A DNA stretch of 29,238 nucleotides from a virus. Every line of letters begins with the position of its first letter. The stretch's first letter is position 1. The notes beneath the pieces are model-generated. The model ran no database searches. It worked only from the letters and a program-made list of their open reading frames with translations, and had not been told where the DNA came from. Location: positions 1-29,238 of the IMG/VR virus record IMGVR_UViG_3300027847_000878. The stretch is one strand, 5' to 3'. A program made the position numbers and the translations under genes. Positions 21,764-29,238 of the stretch are shown here, piece by piece.

Positions 21764-22179
21764 CCAAGACCTGCAACGAATTTTCTCCAATTGATTGCAT
21801 TGTTGATGTGAAAACTTCTATTCTCAATCATAGAAAGAACAGATTTTAGATACTCAACTTTACCTTTTTGTCCGTTCATAATCTTTTCGGCCTTCTGTAA
21901 AACTTCATCAGCACCGACATAGTGACGTTCTAACTCTGTCTTGGATACTCTAATGTTATGGTCAGGAGCCTTTCCGTTCTTAGAAATGACAACTTCCCAT
22001 CGTTGCTGAAAGAGGACTTTCCAATGAGTTTCAAGGTCACTCATTTTTCGTTTCTCTTTAGAATAGATGTCTAGATATTTTTGGTGTACATTGGGTATGT
22101 TTAGAGACTCATTATCCAAGTCTTTGTCATCAATGTGAGCATCTTCTTCCCACATCAACATAATTTTTTCAAGTTCCAT
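21760..22179 (-). CDS. uvsY: UvsY recombination mediator
   Basis: UvsY helps UvsX displace gp32 and assemble on single-stranded DNA. The 139-residue protein (T4 137) shows the family layout: MELEKIMLMWEEDAHID start, LDIYSKEKRKMSDLETHWK region, and ENRSFHINNAINWRKFVAG at the C-terminus, close to the T4 NRSFQIKNAIDWQKFINGG type ending. It lies 4 bases after the tube-like gene and overlaps uvsW by ATGA, the conserved T4 order. UvsX and gp32 are outside this window. No strong ribosome site is visible. Confidence 0.95.
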   Translation of the reverse strand: MELEKIMLMWEEDAHIDDKDLDNESLNIPNVHQKYLDIYSKEKRKMSDLETHWKVLFQQRWEVVISKNGKAPDHNIRVSKTELERHYVGADEVLQKAEKIMNGQKGKVEYLKSVLSMIENRSFHINNAINWRKFVAGLG

Positions 22180-22183
22180 AATT

Positions 22184-22717
22184 TTAGTTATTCAGTAAAT
22201 TCTTTATCTCATAATTTGTGTAACGAAATGTTGCTGTAGCAGTAAAATATTCAACATCAGTAGCAGCACTACTGAAATCCAAAGATGATATTGTTAATGG
22301 AAACGCTTCGTAGAAATGAAATTCCATTTGTGGATTCATTCCACTTGTTAAAATAGTAAGAACAATAGTAGATACTGTTCCACCTCTAGGAGTTAAACTG
22401 TTTTTTTCTTTAAGCAATCTATATTTTTCGTGACCTTCAGCAAAACCTAATGCAATAATACGGTCATATATTTCAGTCCAGTTTTTTAAATGTTCATCAA
22501 CTATAAAAGATACTGACAACTCTTCAAATGAAACATTGGAACCAGCATAAGGTATATTTGCAAATGGAGTGGCAATATCAACCGCATCTATAGAAACGCC
22601 GGGAACATTTACTGATTGACAAAACCAAGTAAGATGTGGAGCATCCTCTATCGATAGACGGAAACTTATATTGGAAAGATAATTTAAATTGTCTGGTACT
22701 TTGTTTGATGCGGCCAT
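22184..22717 (-). CDS. 19: gp19-family tail tube-like protein
   Basis: The 177-residue protein fits the gp19 tube family of T4-like phages: FCQSVNVPGVSI then ATPFANIPYAGS, SFEELSVSFIVDEHLKNW, then IIALGFAEG and FHFYEAFPLTISSLDFS. Such proteins stack as hexameric rings of the inner tail tube; related tube-like proteins also occur in the baseplate, so a minor tube paralogue is possible. ATG 22715-22717 follows AAAGGAA. A CATAAATA late-like element lies about 25 bases upstream. No sheath gene gp18 is next to it here, which is unlike T4. Confidence 0.78.
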   Translation of the reverse strand: MAASNKVPDNLNYLSNISFRLSIEDAPHLTWFCQSVNVPGVSIDAVDIATPFANIPYAGSNVSFEELSVSFIVDEHLKNWTEIYDRIIALGFAEGHEKYRLLKEKNSLTPRGGTVSTIVLTILTSGMNPQMEFHFYEAFPLTISSLDFSSAATDVEYFTATATFRYTNYEIKNLLNN

Positions 22718-22739
22718 AGATTCCTTTTGTGTTATATTA

Positions 22740-23387
22740 CTATTTATGTAACATTTTTTCAAACTCTGGATATGAGATATCTTTACCAACAAATACGAAA
22801 TTATTATTTGGAAACTCTTCTTCTATTTTCCTATGTTGAACAATCCAATCTTGACTCTCAACATTAGAAATAGTCGTAGATGAACCAAGATAAACACCCG
22901 AACTTGTTTGATTGTGAAAATAATCATAACCCACACAATACAATGTTTCGTTTGGATTTTCCAAACAAGATATTCTCAGAGCAACTGTTTCTGTAATCCA
23001 ATCATCATATTCATTTCCCCACCAATCAATGTTTTTTGTCAAATCGTTAGAATCTATCCAAAGAAAATACATCATTCCTTCGTGAGCAAATTGTATAAAA
23101 TTTTCTGTGGTTGGTTCGTTCTCTGCGATTTTCATTCTCTTATCCGTAGTTTGTTTCATCATGTCATAATGAAAACTTGGAATGAGAGTAAAATTTCTGA
23201 AATGACAAACGTGTTTTTTGGTGTGACCGTTAGCGATAAGTTCTACAGTTATTCCAATATTCTCACTAACTAGATTATCTGGAATGACTCGATTGTAGAT
23301 ATAATCACAACCGTATGTAGTGTGGTTATTGAAGAGGGTTACATCGGAAATGGTTTTAGAATAACCATTACCTATTACTATCAACAT
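22740..23387 (-). CDS. GNG-motif protein of unknown function
   Basis: The 215-residue protein opens LIVIGNGYSKTISDVTLF, then TTYGCDYIYNRVIPDNLV. The strand-GNG-S pattern followed by a conserved YGCxxIYR-like block and xPDxLV recalls Rossmann-type proteins annotated as unknown in marine phages, with distant similarity in pattern to DUF115/sialyltransferase-like proteins. The D usually expected after LV (VAVD) is changed to E-N (SEN). No catalytic assignment is possible. It lies just after the gp23 terminator, and no late promoter is visible in the 27-base gap, so it may depend on read-through. Confidence 0.65.
   Translation of the reverse strand: MLIVIGNGYSKTISDVTLFNNHTTYGCDYIYNRVIPDNLVSENIGITVELIANGHTKKHVCHFRNFTLIPSFHYDMMKQTTDKRMKIAENEPTTENFIQFAHEGMMYFLWIDSNDLTKNIDWWGNEYDDWITETVALRISCLENPNETLYCVGYDYFHNQTSSGVYLGSSTTISNVESQDWIVQHRKIEEEFPNNNFVFVGKDISYPEFEKMLHK
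22741..22748 (-). promoter_or_regulatory. Late-like element CATAAATA before the tail-tube gene
   Basis: CATAAATA on the minus strand differs from the T4 late consensus TATAAATA at the first base. It lies 23 bases before the ATG at 22717, leaving room for an AAAGGAA ribosome site. A weak call in AT-rich sequence. Confidence 0.35.
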
Positions 23388-23413
23388 TTTATTCTCACAA
23401 GAAAATGACTACA

Positions 23414-23448
23414 AACAAAAAAAGGGAGCAGATTTCTCTACTCCCTTT
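23414..23448 (-). terminator. Strong rho-independent terminator after gp23
   Basis: In the minus-strand transcript AAAGGGAG pairs with CUCCCUUU, and the enclosed UAGA-GAAA-UCUG continues the stem through a U-G pair and AGA/UCU to a GAAA tetraloop, giving about 12 paired bases. UUUUUUGUUU follows. It ends the capsid-protein transcript 29 bases after the gp23 stop. Confidence 0.93.
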
Positions 23449-23476
23449 TACAATCCTACTATATGTAGGGAACGGA

Positions 23477-24865
23477 TTACATCAAGTTGCTAATAGCAGC
23501 TTTTCTGTAATAAACGTTCAAGTGAGGATTGGTTCCAAGAACACCTGTCATACGACCAGTTGAAGCACTTGCATTTTCAGCAAATGGATTAGCAACTAGA
23601 CCATAACGTGTCTTGAAAGCAATTTGTGGTTGAAAACTAGCTGAATCAACTGCACGAACCATTTGCAATGGAACGTAAGGACAGTAGAATATACCAGCAT
23701 CCATAGGTGAATCACCCTTGTAACCAACACAATAGAACTCTTGTGCATTTGCATCTGCATAAGGATCAACATAAACTTTATATCGACCATTAAGAACACC
23801 AGCAAATGTGGAAGAGGATGTATCTGAATTAATATCAGTACTCATTGCAGGAGAATAATCCAACATTCCAGCCATTTGAAGGGCGGAAGCAACATCAGAA
23901 GATGTCATAAGGATATTTCCTTTACCTCTACGAGTGTCTTTACCAATCTGGTTAGCATCTTTTTCAATCTGCATCATCAGACCTTTGAATTTTTCAACCA
24001 TCCAACGACCGTTAGAATCGGTGTCAAGGTCAAAAATTCCAGCAGTTGTTGTTCCAATTTGAGCACCAGCTGCAGCGTTTATGTAAATCTTACGAATTAC
24101 TTCACGGTTGATCTCAACTAGGATTTCACTAGAAAGAATGTTAGCAAGTTCTGCTTCTGCATCCAATCCATGAACAGCACGTAAATCCTGTGCTAATTCC
24201 ATAGAATACGAACCTTTAAGAGCTCGTGTACCAGCAGCGATAGAAATCTTCTCTATTGAGAAGGACATTTCACCAGCAATATCACCTTCACCACCGTCTG
24301 TTTCCAGAGCACTTGATGCGGAATATTCGTTACCAGTTTGTGCAGTACCATCAGCAGCTGTGATCAAAAGACCAGGCGTTTTAACTAAGTCACCAGATGA
24401 GTGTCCTGGCGTACCAGATTCACTTGCGACTGTATCAGCATTAACACCAGGCATTTCAGCTCCAGCCATTGTATTAACACGACTTTTGAGTGCGAAAATA
24501 AGACCTGTTGGCCCAGACATTGGTTGTACACCACAAACGTCATATGCAACTAACTGAGGCATAGCACGTCGAACCATTGAGATCAAAACTGGATCTGCAA
24601 AATTCAAACCTGCTGTTTGTACTGAGTTTCCAGCAACACCACCTAAAGATGGGTTAGTGGATGTCAAAGCATTAATTGTTGTTGGTGTTGATTCCGACAA
24701 CAACCCGCCACCAGATTGCATTGCTTGATCTTGAGCGTATTGGTGTTCTGTGTTCTCAAGACACATAGCTGTAACGGCACGTTTGTGACTATCCGTGATC
24801 TTAGGAAGATCTGGATGATCCAAAACTGGAGCCCACTTTTCAGATAAACTTTGTTCTAGTTTCAT
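23477..24865 (-). CDS. 23: Major capsid protein gp23
   Basis: gp23 forms the hexamers of the T4-like head. The 462-residue protein has the family signatures FADPVLISMVRRAMPQLVAY, DVCGVQPMSGPTGLIFALK, then SFSIEKISIAAGTRALKG, YSMELAQDLRAVHGLDAEAE and the NPHLNVYYRK end. T4 gp23 is 521 residues. In T4 the gp21 protease removes about 65 residues at I/L-x-E; here LLSE with cleavage after E58 fits. An AGGAG site lies 10 bases before the ATG. No TATAAATA precedes it, so it may be read from the gp22 promoter. A strong terminator follows. Confidence 0.98.
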   Translation of the reverse strand: MKLEQSLSEKWAPVLDHPDLPKITDSHKRAVTAMCLENTEHQYAQDQAMQSGGGLLSESTPTTINALTSTNPSLGGVAGNSVQTAGLNFADPVLISMVRRAMPQLVAYDVCGVQPMSGPTGLIFALKSRVNTMAGAEMPGVNADTVASESGTPGHSSGDLVKTPGLLITAADGTAQTGNEYSASSALETDGGEGDIAGEMSFSIEKISIAAGTRALKGSYSMELAQDLRAVHGLDAEAELANILSSEILVEINREVIRKIYINAAAGAQIGTTTAGIFDLDTDSNGRWMVEKFKGLMMQIEKDANQIGKDTRRGKGNILMTSSDVASALQMAGMLDYSPAMSTDINSDTSSSTFAGVLNGRYKVYVDPYADANAQEFYCVGYKGDSPMDAGIFYCPYVPLQMVRAVDSASFQPQIAFKTRYGLVANPFAENASASTGRMTGVLGTNPHLNVYYRKAAISNLM

Positions 24866-24906
24866 ATTATTTTACTCCTATAATATGGATTAAAAAATTG
24901 TAATAT

Positions 24907-25965
24907 TTAATTACGAGCAATAGCTTTGCTATATGCTTCCATAATGTTACCCATCTCAACAGGAGTTTCCTCTTGTTCTTCTGAACTAACATTTTCTTCA
25001 CTGATAACTTCATCCTTTTTAACTTGACTAGGGAAATAACTTTCCTTAATCTGTTTTACTTTACTTTCAAAATCTTCAACATCGCCTTCTTCGATTGAAA
25101 CACCTTCTGTAAGTGTCTTCAACTTTTCAGATTGTGTGTCAGCAAGGTCATTACTAACTTCTTCGACAATCTTGTTTTTGCGATATTCGTTAAGTTCGCT
25201 TGTGACCTTAACATTTTCTTCAATTTTACCATTTAACTTAGTTTCTAATTCCTCAACGCGGTCAAATAAGTTCTCAACCATGTCTACTTTTTCTTCTGGA
25301 ACTTCGATGTAATGTTCTGTGAATAGACCTTTCAAACCAGTAATGAACTCTTCTGTAATTTCACTTCTAAGTGAACTGTCGAGTGCTAGTTCGTTTTCTT
25401 TCATCCATTCTTCAACAACATAATTCAAGTATCCGTCAACTTTTTCTGTCAACTCATCTCTAAAGGAGATGATTTCTTCTTGAAGATTCTTGTTGGATTC
25501 TTCTTCTAGTTCTTCGGTCTTTTGTGTTACAGCTTCCAAAACTTTCTGATAAACAGCTGCTTCAAAAATTGTAGAAGCTTTTGCTTTGAAATCTTCGGAA
25601 AGTTCTTCTCCCTGAACCAATGCTTCGATGTCTTCTTTGACATTGATTTCTGGAATATCAGATGGTTTTATCTTCTTTTTCTTTTTACCAACTTCATCTT
25701 TTTCGACATCAGAATCAGTTGGGGTTGGCCCACCTAAATCTTCTGCTTCAGCAACACCCATTAAATCGTTATACTTAGCGGTGACTTCTTCTTTTTTCAT
25801 ACCGTTAACTTTGTCAAACAATGCTTTGATCATTCCAGACTTAGTAGAAGGCATTTTATCTTCTTGGACTTCTTCCACTTTTGCTTCTGGAGTCTCAACA
25901 AGTTCATCCTGCTGTTCTACTTCTTCCAGAACTTCATCTTGGTTTGTAATTTCTTCGTTACTCAT
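24907..25965 (-). CDS. 22: Prohead core scaffolding protein gp22
   Basis: gp22 forms the internal scaffold on which gp23 assembles and is later degraded by gp21. The 352-residue protein is very acidic and mostly helical, with family marks MPSTKSGMIKALFDKVNGM, KYNDLMG, ALVQGEELSEDFKAKASTIFEAAV and coiled-coil segments rich in E, K and L. It is longer than T4 gp22 (269), mainly from an acidic N-terminal extension and a second acidic region after KKKKKIKPSDIPEIN. Several L-x-E and I-x-E sites suit gp21 processing. A TATAAATA element lies about 41 bases upstream, with AGGAG before the ATG. Confidence 0.95.
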   Translation of the reverse strand: MSNEEITNQDEVLEEVEQQDELVETPEAKVEEVQEDKMPSTKSGMIKALFDKVNGMKKEEVTAKYNDLMGVAEAEDLGGPTPTDSDVEKDEVGKKKKKIKPSDIPEINVKEDIEALVQGEELSEDFKAKASTIFEAAVYQKVLEAVTQKTEELEEESNKNLQEEIISFRDELTEKVDGYLNYVVEEWMKENELALDSSLRSEITEEFITGLKGLFTEHYIEVPEEKVDMVENLFDRVEELETKLNGKIEENVKVTSELNEYRKNKIVEEVSNDLADTQSEKLKTLTEGVSIEEGDVEDFESKVKQIKESYFPSQVKKDEVISEENVSSEEQEETPVEMGNIMEAYSKAIARN

Positions 25966-26006
25966 TTGAAACTCCTAAAAATTTATAGTAAATTGGTTCG
26001 TGTTAA

Positions 26007-26014
26007 TATTTATA
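26007..26014 (-). promoter_or_regulatory. Late promoter TATAAATA upstream of gp22
   Basis: A perfect TATAAATA lies on the minus strand within TTATAAATATTAA, a 13-mer shared with the element before gp67. The predicted start lies about 36 bases before the gp22 ATG, and the region lies in the gap after gp21. It fits gp55-directed transcription. Confidence 0.75.
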
Positions 26015-26018
26015 ATAA

Positions 26019-26675
26019 TCATAATTTTGACATTAGATTGGAAAATTCTCTCAACTTGACTTCTTCAAGTTGTTTAGAAGAGGCGGCTTCGATGTTTTTC
26101 TTTGCCTTTTCTACGTCTTGTTCCCTTAGTAGTCCATTATTCCAAACCCATTCCTTACCTTCCATAATACCTTCAACGAAAGCATTAGGAGCAGATGGAT
26201 CAGCAACAATGTCAGCTGCAGTTGCAAGAAAAAAATCACTCTGAACTATTTGTGATTTCCCTTTTGATTCTGATTTCAAAGTTCCCATTCCCCTTGAGGA
26301 AACACCCAACCTTGCACCTTCATCAATAAAACTTTTTACTATTTTTCCGTTTGGTGTGTCGAGTATCTTTGCTCGACCAACAAAATTCTTACCTTCTTTT
26401 ACAAGTGAAGTAATCATATGAGAAGCACGATCTAAATTGACAGTAGGGCCGTCTGGATGACCTAACTCTCCAAAAGCACGTTTTGGTTCTACATATTCTT
26501 TTACATATCGATTTACTTCTCTTTCAAGAACTTCCAAAGGATACAATCTACCATTTTTATTCTTTACTTCCGATTGCATAAAAATGCCTTCGATGAAATA
26601 CTGTTTTGGTTTATCAGTACTCGCTTCAACTAGTTCATAATCTACGGCTTCTTGTAACTCGCAAATTAGTTTCAT
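26019..26675 (-). CDS. 21: Prohead core protease gp21
   Basis: gp21 is the serine protease that cleaves scaffold and capsid proteins in the prohead. The 218-residue protein (T4 212) has RAFGELGHPDG with H73, GARLGVSSRGMG with S126/S127, and DIVADPSAPNAFVEGIME with D155 or D159, the catalytic elements of phage U9/S78-type proteases. The N-terminus contains ELQE, an L-x-E site that might serve self-cleavage. It lies 6 bases after the gp68-position gene. Confidence 0.96.
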   Translation of the reverse strand: MKLICELQEAVDYELVEASTDKPKQYFIEGIFMQSEVKNKNGRLYPLEVLEREVNRYVKEYVEPKRAFGELGHPDGPTVNLDRASHMITSLVKEGKNFVGRAKILDTPNGKIVKSFIDEGARLGVSSRGMGTLKSESKGKSQIVQSDFFLATAADIVADPSAPNAFVEGIMEGKEWVWNNGLLREQDVEKAKKNIEAASSKQLEEVKLREFSNLMSKL

Positions 26676-26681
26676 TTTGAC

Positions 26682-27164
26682 CTACCCTTTGTTATTAAAT
26701 GCAAAATCTAAGACTTTCATGAATGATTTTGTATCTTTGTTCATGTTGTCTTGTGTTTTTCTTTTGTTACTACTATTTAGTGAATCAAATGTTTTCAGTA
26801 CAGTTCCTGCTGAATTTGGATCAATCGGAACAGATGTACCAGATTTAAACGTTATATCAGATTCTTTCTTTTTTTTTACTATACTTCGTAGTTGGTCTAC
26901 AACATCTTCCTTGACGTTAACCGATTCTGTACTTGGAACTAACAGATAGTCTCTCATCTTATTAAAACTATTAGATGCAATCGCAATCTTATTAGACCAC
27001 CAAGTAGGTAAAGATTCCTCAGAATCCATACTTTGTAATTTTGTCATTATTTGACTAGCGTCTTCTATAACAATTTTACATTGTCTGACTGCACTTGCAA
27101 CATCAGTATGACCATCTTCTTTTATAGATACCAGTTCAACTTTTAAATCTTTAAATGATTTCAT
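26682..27164 (-). CDS. Uncharacterised head-cluster protein in the gp68 position
   Basis: The 160-residue protein starts MKSFKDLKVELVSIKEDGHT, then DVASAVRQCKIVIEDASQIM, and has a conserved-looking LPTWWSNKIAIASNSFNKMRDYLL block around 52-75. The remainder is basic and polar (KKKKESDITFKSG). T4 has gp68, a prohead core component, at this position between gp67 and gp21, but I see no sequence relation that would prove it. A prohead core or internal head role is inferred from position. It starts one base from the stop of the previous gene. Confidence 0.7.
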   Translation of the reverse strand: MKSFKDLKVELVSIKEDGHTDVASAVRQCKIVIEDASQIMTKLQSMDSEESLPTWWSNKIAIASNSFNKMRDYLLVPSTESVNVKEDVVDQLRSIVKKKKESDITFKSGTSVPIDPNSAGTVLKTFDSLNSSNKRKTQDNMNKDTKSFMKVLDFAFNNKG

Positions 27165-27430
27165 TATATCCCAGCTGATGCTACTACTGTGTAAGTACCA
27201 TTTGTTACATTTGCTAGTATAAATTGGTCAGGATCTTTATTAATTACTGTTACTGACCCCGCGGGCAAAGTAATAGAACCTTGAACTGTTCCGCCGGTTC
27301 CTCCTTCTTCTCCATCGCTCTGAACTACGGAAATAATAGAAATAGCTGAACAATAAACAGCAACGGATGTTGCTTTGCCCAAACTTAATTCCGTGGCAGT
27401 CGTTGCAGTTTTTGCTGCTAATAGTTTCAT
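27164..27430 (-). CDS. Small putative virion structural protein
   Basis: The 88-residue protein is rich in A, T, S, V and G with alternating hydrophobic strands (SVAVYCSAISIISVVQ, then GGTVQGSITLPAGSVTVI) and a KDPDQFILANVTNGTYTVV end, which suggests a small beta-sandwich. It overlaps both neighbours by 1-4 bases in the head operon. A capsid decoration or minor structural role is plausible, but there is no direct evidence. Confidence 0.65.
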   Translation of the reverse strand: MKLLAAKTATTATELSLGKATSVAVYCSAISIISVVQSDGEEGGTGGTVQGSITLPAGSVTVINKDPDQFILANVTNGTYTVVASAGI

Positions 27431-27678
27431 TGTGTCTCCGTTGTTTGTGCTTCTACTTCTGGTTGAGGTTCAGATTGTACCTCTACTTCTGCAGGTATTT
27501 CTTGTTTATCTTGAAACATTTGGCTAGAAACCTCTTGTTTTCTTGATGCTAAAGAACTTATTACTTTGTCAGCTATTATCGAATTGAACGCATCATCTAC
27601 TTTTATTGGTTGTGCGCTCATTGCAAAATCTACAATGTCCACAGCTTTAAATTCTTTTTGTACTGGTTGTTCTGCCAT
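27427..27678 (-). CDS. 67: Prohead core protein gp67-like
   Basis: T4 gp67 is an 80-residue component of the prohead core, processed by gp21. This 83-residue protein has the same size and place directly after gp20. Residues 11-52 form a helical block with AVDIVDFAMSAQPIKVDDAF and IIADKVISSLASRKQEVSSQMF, close in style to marine T4-like gp67. The tail is low-complexity E, Q, P, T. The start has a GGAGAT site and a TATAAATA late promoter 27 bases upstream. Confidence 0.8.
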   Translation of the reverse strand: MAEQPVQKEFKAVDIVDFAMSAQPIKVDDAFNSIIADKVISSLASRKQEVSSQMFQDKQEIPAEVEVQSEPQPEVEAQTTETQ

Positions 27679-27704
27679 TTTATCTCCAAAAAATTATCTA
27701 TTAA

Positions 27705-27712
27705 TATTTATA
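27705..27712 (-). promoter_or_regulatory. Late promoter TATAAATA upstream of gp67
   Basis: A perfect TATAAATA on the minus strand within the 13-mer TTATAAATATTAA, also found before gp22. The predicted start lies about 21 bases before the gp67 ATG, and a GGAGAT site follows. It lies in the 41-base gap after gp20. Confidence 0.75.
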
Positions 27713-27719
27713 AACATTA

Positions 27720-29225
27720 TTAATAACTGCTGTCATCAACAGTCATATCACCGTCAAACTCACCTTCTTTTTTCTCCTTCTCAATTTGTTCATCTTGGTC
27801 TTTTATATCTTGTTCTGTTTGTCTTAAAATATTTTTTCTAAAAAAATCTCTAGAATAATAATTTCCGACATATTCTTCCATATTTCTAGCAAGGTCAACT
27901 CTTTGAGTCAATGTCTCTTGTTGTTTGAATTCAGTATAATAATGGTCTTTCTCAAACTTGTAATGAACTCTGTCTTTTATCTGAGACCATTCTTCAGAAG
28001 TTATTATGTTCTTCAGTATCAATTGTTTTTCTAGTATCTCACCGAAAAGCATTGAAAATCTTGTTTGTAACTTACCAATAAACTTACTGAAAAGAAGTTC
28101 ATCTCTAGTAATCTCACTTTCTCTTCCTAAAGAGAAACCAGAGTCAGCTTCTAATCGAGATACAGGAACGTGCATTGATTTGTACATTTTCTTCTGAAAA
28201 TATTCCACATCTTCCAATTGACCTAAGTTCTCTCCGCCGGGAAGTGTAGTAATCTCTGTTCCTCTACCACCTTCTCTTCGTGGTAACCAGTAATCTTCCA
28301 ACATTGATTGGTGTCTTCGATCATCTTTGACTTCACCAGTAGTAGAATCATATACCAAACGATTCTTGTAACGAGTCATGATGTCACGAATATATTGTTC
28401 TGCTTTTAATTTGGGTAGGTTACCAACATCAATATAGAAAATTCTACGTTCTGGTGCTCTTGAGATACGATAGATAACAATCGCATCTTCGACCATTCGT
28501 AGTTGATTGAGTGGTTTGATTGCCTTGTGAAGATAGGATAATACACCAGTTTTTGTAGGATTGAGTAATCCAGAAGTGGCGTATGCGATACTATCACCCG
28601 AAATGATTATTCCATCGGATGTTCTATTCCCCAATCCAGCTTCGTTGTAGTTGAACATTTGTTCAAGAGTAACTTCTTTTTTCTTTGGATCAGCAGTATC
28701 TTTTTGTTTTATCTGTTTTATTTTTTTAATCTTTGTAGCATCAAGACTTCTAAGTTCAACAATTCCAAGATGTGGATTGTTCTCATCAATCATAATGTGG
28801 TAATATAACTTTCCTTCTACATACCATCTACGAAAAATATCGTAACCAAAATTATTAAAATTCAACAAATCTAAGACTGTGCTGAATTCGTTGGTTACTT
28901 TTTTCTTTATTCCATCTGATAAATTTGTTCTGTCGAGAATGATATCAACTGGATTTCGTGAATCATCTATTACGATTGATTCATTGATGATATTGTCTAT
29001 TGCTATTTCACAATCAGAAGTTTGAGCCATTTCACGATATTTTAGGATTAGTTCAATTTCAGTTTTATATTGACCATCCAAATCCAGAGAAGTGCCGTAT
29101 GCACCAGCTCCAGATATCATCATAGAACCATCGTCATTTTCCGGCATAGTAAATGCTGGAACAAGTGCGTCTGGTGCTCCTTGACTCTTTCTCTCAATTT
29201 TGAAACCAAAAATTTCAAAAGCCAT
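27720..29225 (-). CDS. 20: Portal vertex protein gp20
   Basis: gp20 forms the dodecameric portal through which DNA is packaged and to which the tail joins. The 501-residue protein (T4 524) has recognised gp20 blocks: EIELILKYREMAQTSDCEIA, AIDNIINESIV, NNFGYDIFRRWYVEGKLYYH, the KIKKIKQIKQ region, LVYDSTTGEVKDDRRHQSML, EDYWLPRREGGRGTEITTLP and PVSRLEADSGFSLGRESEIT. AGGAGAAT precedes the ATG at 29223-29225. The upstream region lies outside the window. The C-terminal tail is acidic. Confidence 0.97.
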   Translation of the reverse strand: MAFEIFGFKIERKSQGAPDALVPAFTMPENDDGSMMISGAGAYGTSLDLDGQYKTEIELILKYREMAQTSDCEIAIDNIINESIVIDDSRNPVDIILDRTNLSDGIKKKVTNEFSTVLDLLNFNNFGYDIFRRWYVEGKLYYHIMIDENNPHLGIVELRSLDATKIKKIKQIKQKDTADPKKKEVTLEQMFNYNEAGLGNRTSDGIIISGDSIAYATSGLLNPTKTGVLSYLHKAIKPLNQLRMVEDAIVIYRISRAPERRIFYIDVGNLPKLKAEQYIRDIMTRYKNRLVYDSTTGEVKDDRRHQSMLEDYWLPRREGGRGTEITTLPGGENLGQLEDVEYFQKKMYKSMHVPVSRLEADSGFSLGRESEITRDELLFSKFIGKLQTRFSMLFGEILEKQLILKNIITSEEWSQIKDRVHYKFEKDHYYTEFKQQETLTQRVDLARNMEEYVGNYYSRDFFRKNILRQTEQDIKDQDEQIEKEKKEGEFDGDMTVDDSSY

Positions 29226-29238
29226 AATTTATTCTCCT

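Noticed and set aside
1-29238. tRNA genes, CRISPR arrays, insertion sequences, integrase or attachment sites
   Set aside because: Looked for and not seen; gene packing is tight and no gap is large enough for most of these.

Overview
The window is a contiguous piece of the core genome of an AT-rich, T4-like myovirus (contractile-tailed phage) of the kind found in marine bacteria. Diagnostic genes are gp20 portal, gp67, gp21, gp22, gp23, gp19-type tube protein, UvsY, UvsW, gp55, gp47, gp46, RNase H, gp45, gp44, gp62, RegA and dUTPase. All credible genes lie on the minus strand, so transcription runs from high to low coordinates. Marine accessory genes (CobS-like ATPase, 2OG-Fe(II) oxygenases, peptide deformylase, LSm-like proteins, FmdB zinc ribbons) point to the cyanophage/pelagiphage branch. 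No photosynthesis gene is present, and the host cannot be fixed from the sequence.

Layout in transcription order. (1) 29225-23477: head-assembly block gp20, gp67, a small putative structural protein, an uncharacterised protein in the T4 gp68 position, gp21, gp22 and gp23. It has TATAAATA late promoters before gp67 and gp22 and a strong terminator after gp23. (2) 23387-20291: a GNG-motif protein of unknown function, a gp19-family tube protein, UvsY and UvsW. (3) 20289-11730: an LSm-like protein, the late sigma factor gp55 with its own host-type promoter, gp47, two tandem 2OG oxygenases, a small putative ribbon-helix-helix protein, gp46, peptide deformylase, a small protein, a holin-like membrane protein, a lipase lipoprotein, a second LSm-like protein, a 49-aa protein and two tandem FmdB zinc ribbons. 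Most of these are linked by ATGA/GTGA overlaps. (4) 11599-5764: a 52-aa protein, RNase H, a P-loop protein whose N-terminus looks like a capsid-targeting peptide, a 61-aa protein, and a large HExxH + VWA protein paired with a CobS/MoxR-like AAA+ ATPase, closed by a terminator. (5) 5690-1: glycosyltransferase, DUF3310-like protein, sliding clamp, clamp loader, RegA, dUTPase, two small proteins, a protein ending in an RNA polymerase alpha-CTD-like domain, and one truncated gene.

Regulation is unusually readable. Eight minus-strand promoters share TTGACA or TTGACT, exactly 17 bp, and TATAAT or a one-base variant. Most have an A-rich tract ending in AC just before the -35 box, most have an extended -10 TGn, and four are followed by a short stem-loop near the predicted 5' end of the transcript. 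A ninth promoter of equal quality points the opposite way in the largest intergenic gap (19801-19962), where no plus-strand gene exists. The most attractive combined hypothesis is that the phage alpha-CTD-like protein acts at these A-tract promoters, one of which drives its own gene.

No gene-free stretch exceeds 300 bases. I saw no tRNA, rRNA, CRISPR array, insertion sequence or integrase.
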